64,000 bases of DNA from Flaccisagitta enflata (taxonomy: Eukaryota > Chaetognatha > Sagittoidea > Aphragmophora), in assembly GCA_965153355.1 (NCBI GenBank), contig OZ231126.1, positions 60,760,001 through 60,824,000 on the forward strand. Reading direction: 5' to 3'. Each line of letters starts with the position of its first letter. The first letter of the stretch is position 1. The notes beneath the pieces were generated by a model, which saw only the letters and a program-made list of their open reading frames with translations, did not search any database and was not told where the DNA came from. This document shows, in pieces, positions 60,801-64,000 of this stretch. Both the position numbers and the translations under genes were made by a program.

Positions 60801-63800
60801 CACATCAAGCAAAATAACGTACTGCTACCGCTTATTGACCTGGTTAAGCAGATTTTTACTGATCTTCCCAGAGCGAATATAGAAAATCCGTTTGTAATAA
60901 CTAAACTTCCCTAAAAGAATTGACCTCAGGATCCCACTCGACCTCATATATTTGCTCAGTATACGATGCATATTGTGGATATACCGCCAGAAGAGGCATT
61001 CGTTGAAGAGTCGGAATATACAGAGTCCGACTATAGCGAGCATCCACTTTGTCAACATTGCGGCGCCGATTACTGCGACGACGACGTGTGCCCATGCGGT
61101 CCAGGGGCGCAACCCAATGCAGTTTCCGACGCTCATAAGACGGAAGAAAGCTCGCAAGTCAAGGAGCAACATGGCGTAGAAGATGATCTTCCCACGGAAA
61201 AAGTTGATCGCGTGAATGACGTCGCCCGATGGGTAAATCGTGTCAACCCAGATTACGAAATCGAAGATTCCCGCGGTGAGAAACCCGACGACGGCGACGG
61301 CGAATGCGCCTGCACCAACGCTAACAATAATGCTAACAATAACGGCAACAACGGAAAGTGGCGGGGAAGAAAATCAGGCACGGGTATGCTGATGTATCTT
61401 AACAGTTACGCAAGTACGTCACTTAATCCTCCCTTCCGCTGCGTCTTTCAACACGGTCACGTTCGGCCTCTTCATCCCACACATGTACACTGCGCCATTG
61501 TTGTCGCTTTTACAGGATCTAATTCCTCATCGGGGACCCTCAGGGCAGTGCGCCGGAGGATTCCCTCATCCAGCTCTTCTAATTACATGACGGCCGAGGA
61601 AGACGAGGCCGAGAAAAGCGAATCCGACAGTAGTCCGGCCTCGACGACGGACGTGCTCGCGGAAGGAGACGGTCATTCGGTTAGCATTCACCCTTGGCGC
61701 CAAAAGCGGAGACCGCACGCGCTTATCCAATCAACGATCGGGAAGAGAGTGATCGGCGAGGATCGGTTGAACTTCGCGCACATCGATTCGACGTCGTCAC
61801 TATCGGAGAAGTCGACTATGTCAACCAACTGCAACGCCAAGATGTCCAGCACGATGACCACCATTATGTCCAGGTTTTTAGTCGCGTGCTACGCGACTCT
61901 ACACCCCGCTTTGTCGGTCCGTCCATCACACTTTACTTTTTTGGGGTTTTTGCGGTCTTTGGCTTTACTGCTCCTGCCCAAATGATAAAAGTGACCTCAG
62001 ATACAGCCCCTGCCCACTCGCACGCGACTGGGGTAGCCGTGTATCCGGCCTCGATACAGAAACGCTTTTTAGTCGCGTGCACGCGACTCCACCCTGCTAT
62101 GTTCGTCCCTGCTATGTAAGTCTCGCACGCGACTTATAAGTGTTGGCCTTGTTAGGATAGAGAGCGGTGCGCGTTTTGAAACATTTATGTGAAGAACGTG
62201 ACGTGATTTAACGTGTAAACGATGTTTTGACATCAGATTTTTTTTGCTCGACAGCGTGAGTGTGGAAGATGCGTTGCAACATTCGTTTTTCCATGTCTTC
62301 TTACAGCTTGAGATCAGGAATGCCATCAACGCCGGATGGATTGGCTCTCATTTCACCGCCTCCCCTGACATTTGATACAACGACATCGAGCGAGGTCGAA
62401 CTCACGCTGGCTCAACAGGTTAGACAGGACGACAGAAGAAACCCCATATCCTCCCGACTCACTTCAATCGGTCAACCAGTTCAATCAGTAACAATCATAG
62501 CTAAAGTTGACATCTTTGTTTTGTAATTCTAAGTTGACACTGTTTCTTTCCATTTTGATTTCACCAGTTGCTTACAGCGAGACAGCCGCGGGCGGTTTTG
62601 GAAGGAGGCGGAGATTGCAAAATAGCCGAGCTGAACAATCGCGACTCGTTCCTCGAGGCTTACCAAGCGCATCTATTCAAAAAGACGGCGTATCATATCT
62701 TCGGCACCACCAATCTCAAAACATTTTACGAAGAGTTACCAGCCTAGCATACCATACTATCAAACTATCTAGTTTGGATACTGCTCTCGATCGTCTTCAT
62801 GACAATGGAACAATGTGCTTTATAACCAATCTGAAGTGTAGTTAAAAACTTACATTAAAGTAGTAAATAGAGAACTATCATTCCCTTCCATTTCTTTCTC
62901 TCACCTTCACACGGACGGAGCCCATATCGCCCTTCATCTGAGGGGAAACGGGAGAGAGTTGAAACCACTCCTCTATCAACTCCCCGTTGTCGAGTTCTTT
63001 CAGATGAACCGTGATTTGAGCCACGTGAACGTCCTTGGAGCGTGGACGTTTGTTAAACAACGAAATTGTGACATAATCAATGTCACCTGTGAACAAACGA
63101 GAGCGTCACGATTGAGCGTCGGTGATATATTGATCAATAACGATAGTTTTCATAATGTGAGTCACTCACTCCCAATATTTGTCGTGATTCTTAAGCCAAC
63201 ATTTGCGTCTCTTGTGTAATATGTGAACCGGCGATCACTTAGTTTGTCAGTCTTTGAGTCAATAACCAGAATATTTCAGCGTGAGCTAAATCTTTTATTC
63301 TTGGTCTCTTGGAGCAACTCTACCTAAGGGAAATTTTTTCAGTACTTATAATGAGTCCTCATCGGCAAGCACACCCGTAATCACACTCTTTAATAGCCAG
63401 AGCTTACCTGGCAAATCGTCAAGCGTATATTCCTCGTCAAAAATAGGATTGGGTGCCTCCTTGACTCGGGTTCGACAAGCATTGATATCATTGAGCGCGA
63501 CAAGAAAGTAGGGATGATTTACATACTTTGCCGGAAGCCTAGAATTGAATCGGGAGGGAAGTGAGATGGAAAAGGACGTTATAACTTCAAGGATCAAGGT
63601 TAGGATGTGTGAGTCGTGGGGCATTCTTCGCCGGTACGATTGAATCACTGCCCGCTTACCGGTGAGCGTCTTGAATGGCAACGATTAAGGATCTCATCTC
63701 GCGCAGTCCACCGACGCGACCACCGCTTCCACCGGCGTGACTAACAGTGCCGGAACTCTTCGCACAAAATGGCAGAATTGCCTTCATCCACTCTTGCATG

Positions 63801-63804
63801 CGCT
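48364..63804 (-). CDS. RASA1: RASA1 (p120 RasGAP), C-terminal half, runs off right edge
   Basis: Nine exons on the minus strand with agreeing phases: 63804-63660, 63538-63408, 63086-62905, 52976-52814, 51927-51809, 51602-51465, 50578-50397, 49886-49666 and 48671-48364. The protein stimulates GTP hydrolysis by Ras at the membrane. Order seen: end of the PH domain ([10 protein letters not shown]); C2 domain ([24 protein letters not shown] ... [10 protein letters not shown] ... EEWFQLSPV); then the RasGAP domain with arginine-finger loop [11 protein letters not shown] (equivalent to human Arg789), [37 protein letters not shown] and [14 protein letters not shown]. The C-terminal tail is [21 protein letters not shown]...[12 protein letters not shown] with a poly-Gln run near the end. 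This matches RASA1, not other RasGAPs, which lack this tail. The SH2-SH3-SH2 half must lie beyond base 64000. The 9.8-kb fourth-from-edge intron holds an opposite-strand gene. Confidence 0.93.
48762..48962. repeat. (CTGT)n / (GTCTGTCT)n microsatellite
   Basis: About 200 bp of ctgt and tgtgtctgtc units in the last RASA1 intron. It yields long Cys/Leu/Ser/Val (plus) and Asp/Arg/Thr/Gln (minus) frames that are artefacts. Confidence 0.95.
49030..49640. mobile_element. Foldback element in RASA1 intron with nested family H copy
   Basis: Left arm 49030-49165 (gacgggaccctaataagagcg ... ggtggatacaattggcgccac) and right arm 49478-49640 (gtggcgccaattgtatccacc ... ggatcctgtctgtaca) are reverse complements. 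In the loop is a complete family H copy (49200-49417). Confidence 0.8.
49200..49417 (+). mobile_element. Family H element, complete short form
   Basis: Begins gtgatgcggggtcacaatat and has GTTGCGGACG at 49226-49235. An inner ggggcatccaacccccatct fold follows, then accgacggaaggagggatgg, aagcctcttacagag and the end hairpin AGTTGAACGTCCGCAACT (49397-49414) followed by aaaaa. CGTCCGCAAC at the end is the exact complement of the 5' motif. Confidence 0.8.
50684..51025. mobile_element. Family H element with internal acattttttaac array
   Basis: Minus-orientation end with the perfect hairpin AGTCGCGTGCACGCGACT (about 50686-50703) and a gtcggtcggtccgtccgtcc tract. It is followed by about fifteen ttaacattttttaacatt-like units (50780-50990), and closes with agacgcacgcgact at about 51013. 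It lies in a RASA1 intron. Confidence 0.75.
53240..53626. repeat. 80-bp satellite array
   Basis: gtttatttcaccagactgtc begins at 53271, 53351, 53431, 53511 and 53591, an exact 80-bp period, with few substitutions. The array resumes at 58445-58550 after the large insertion. Confidence 0.95.
53627..58444. mobile_element. 4.8-kb foldback element inserted in the 80-bp satellite
   Basis: Ends acatgtcatttcta (53627) and tagaaatgacatgt (58444) are exact reverse complements. The arms run to about 54830 and back from about 57240, paired through tggaatccaccagcttttaa, cagtggcagtgatgc and agcatagaggccgttatccc. The right side carries an extra partial copy (about 56700-57235) of the same arm. The loop has family M-type gcctcaaatcagccctctca arrays (54370-55150, 56160-56350) and a family H end (55617-55680, hairpin AGATGCGAGGACGCATCT). 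The flanks taaatc and gaaatc look like a 6-bp target duplication. No transposase frame seen. Confidence 0.8.
58600..62747 (+). CDS. Unidentified two-span membrane protein nested in RASA1 intron, 5' end not found
   Basis: Eight exons with agreeing phases: 58600-58644, 58819-59105, 59231-59566, 60601-60774, 60930 (or 60960)-61383, 61516-61873, 62307-62418 and 62568-62747 (stop TAG). Acceptors include ttttttcag, ttttacag and tcttacag. Seen in order: [10 protein letters not shown]; two hydrophobic spans in exon 2 ([16 protein letters not shown], then [20 protein letters not shown]); a long acidic, Ser-rich hydrophilic region; a Cys cluster ([16 protein letters not shown]); an Asn run; further acidic/Ser-rich sequence; and a C-terminal block with better composition ([31 protein letters not shown]). 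The layout suggests a membrane-anchored protein with a long, mostly disordered tail. I do not recognise the family. Earlier exons must lie left of 58600, possibly beyond the 4.8-kb insertion. Confidence 0.6.
59645..59690 (-). mobile_element. Truncated family H end
   Basis: cagtcgcgtgcacgggactg hairpin (one mismatch) followed by cccgctatgtcggtgtgccgg, in an intron of the nested gene. Confidence 0.6.
59796..60492. mobile_element. TA-flanked inverted-repeat MITE, second copy
   Basis: Ends caggtttggacggaat and attccgtccgaacctg, flanked by TA at 59794-59795 and 60493-60494. Same family as 16491-17259 (atgtcactttttaacccacc inside both ends), but without the nested family H insertion, so it shows the empty site. 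Confidence 0.85.
61880..62055 (-). mobile_element. Family H element in nested gene intron
   Basis: Minus orientation: ggccggatacacggctaccc start, AGTCGCGTGC at 62029-62020, the interior ggtcacttttatc, a tract containing ggaccgac, and end hairpin AGTCGCGTAGCACGCGACT at 61898-61880. The last ten bases, GCACGCGACT, complement the 5' motif exactly. Confidence 0.8.
62068..62156 (-). mobile_element. Internally deleted family H element
   Basis: Only about 85 bp: ctaacaaggccaacacttat and aagtcgcgtgcgagactt at one end, and hairpin AGTCGCGTGCACGCGACT at the other, with almost no interior. Both ends match the long form at 15631-15885. Confidence 0.75.
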
Positions 63805-64000
63805 CTGAAAGTACAATAAGAAATGAAGGGACGGAACTCCGTCAATGGTGAACTGGGGGATGGTGTGTCAAATCGGGCCACTTTGATTGGCAGTTTCTGA
63901 AATGAATCCCTTTAGTAAATAATTTCCATGTGAATGTACCCGAATTTTCTGGTACTGGTTGTGGCAGCGTGGGCGCAACAGTTGTGTGCTTCACATAGCA

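Noticed and set aside
61694-61873. Alternative plus-strand frame ([17 protein letters not shown]...) over the same exon of the nested gene
   Set aside because: It would join the next exon in a frame that stops; the frame chosen keeps phase through both remaining exons to the stop.

Overview
This window looks like nuclear DNA from an animal, probably an invertebrate. Its genes are split by introns with ordinary GT/AG splice sites, and the products are metazoan: a SPATA7-type ciliary protein, a long-chain acyl-CoA synthetase, a TNF-family ligand, a Spinster-type lysosomal transporter and p120 RasGAP (RASA1). Exons are relatively GC-rich. Introns and intergenic DNA are AT-rich and packed with repeats. 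I cannot place the species. Gene models come from reading splice sites and checking that intron phases match; there are no transcripts.

Layout. 1-1651 (-): 3' part of an unidentified gene with one C2H2 zinc finger and a long disordered acidic/lysine-rich tail that runs off the left edge; one apparent exon is broken by a 65-bp tandem duplication. 2986-5897 (+): SPATA7 orthologue, five exons. 5898-13468: repeats only. 13469-18690 (-): ACSL, ten exons, first exon not found. 18691-29612: repeats, including a hAT-like element with an 8-bp target duplication and several long inverted-repeat elements. 29613-31489 (-): two-exon type II membrane TNF-like ligand. 31490-37674: repeats. 37675-40572 (-): Spinster homologue, two exons. 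40573-48363: intergenic, with a 3.6-kb palindromic element. 48364-63804 (-): C-terminal half of RASA1 (end of PH, C2, GAP domain, C-terminal tail). Its roughly 9.9-kb intron holds an opposite-strand gene (58600-62747, +) for an unidentified protein with two membrane segments.

The genes look like unrelated neighbours, not a functional cluster. The most unusual content is the repeat fraction. About 25 copies of a short element (called family H here) carry a GGAC/GGTC-rich tract and end in an 18-nt hairpin whose stem differs between copies but stays paired. In at least four copies the 3' half of that hairpin is also the exact complement of a 10-mer near the other end of the same copy. A second family (called family M) has GGGCAGCGGCC hairpin ends and a variable array of roughly 20-bp GCCTCAAAT-type repeats. 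At least eight foldback or MITE-like elements are present. Target duplications or paired genomic copies define the exact ends of four of them.
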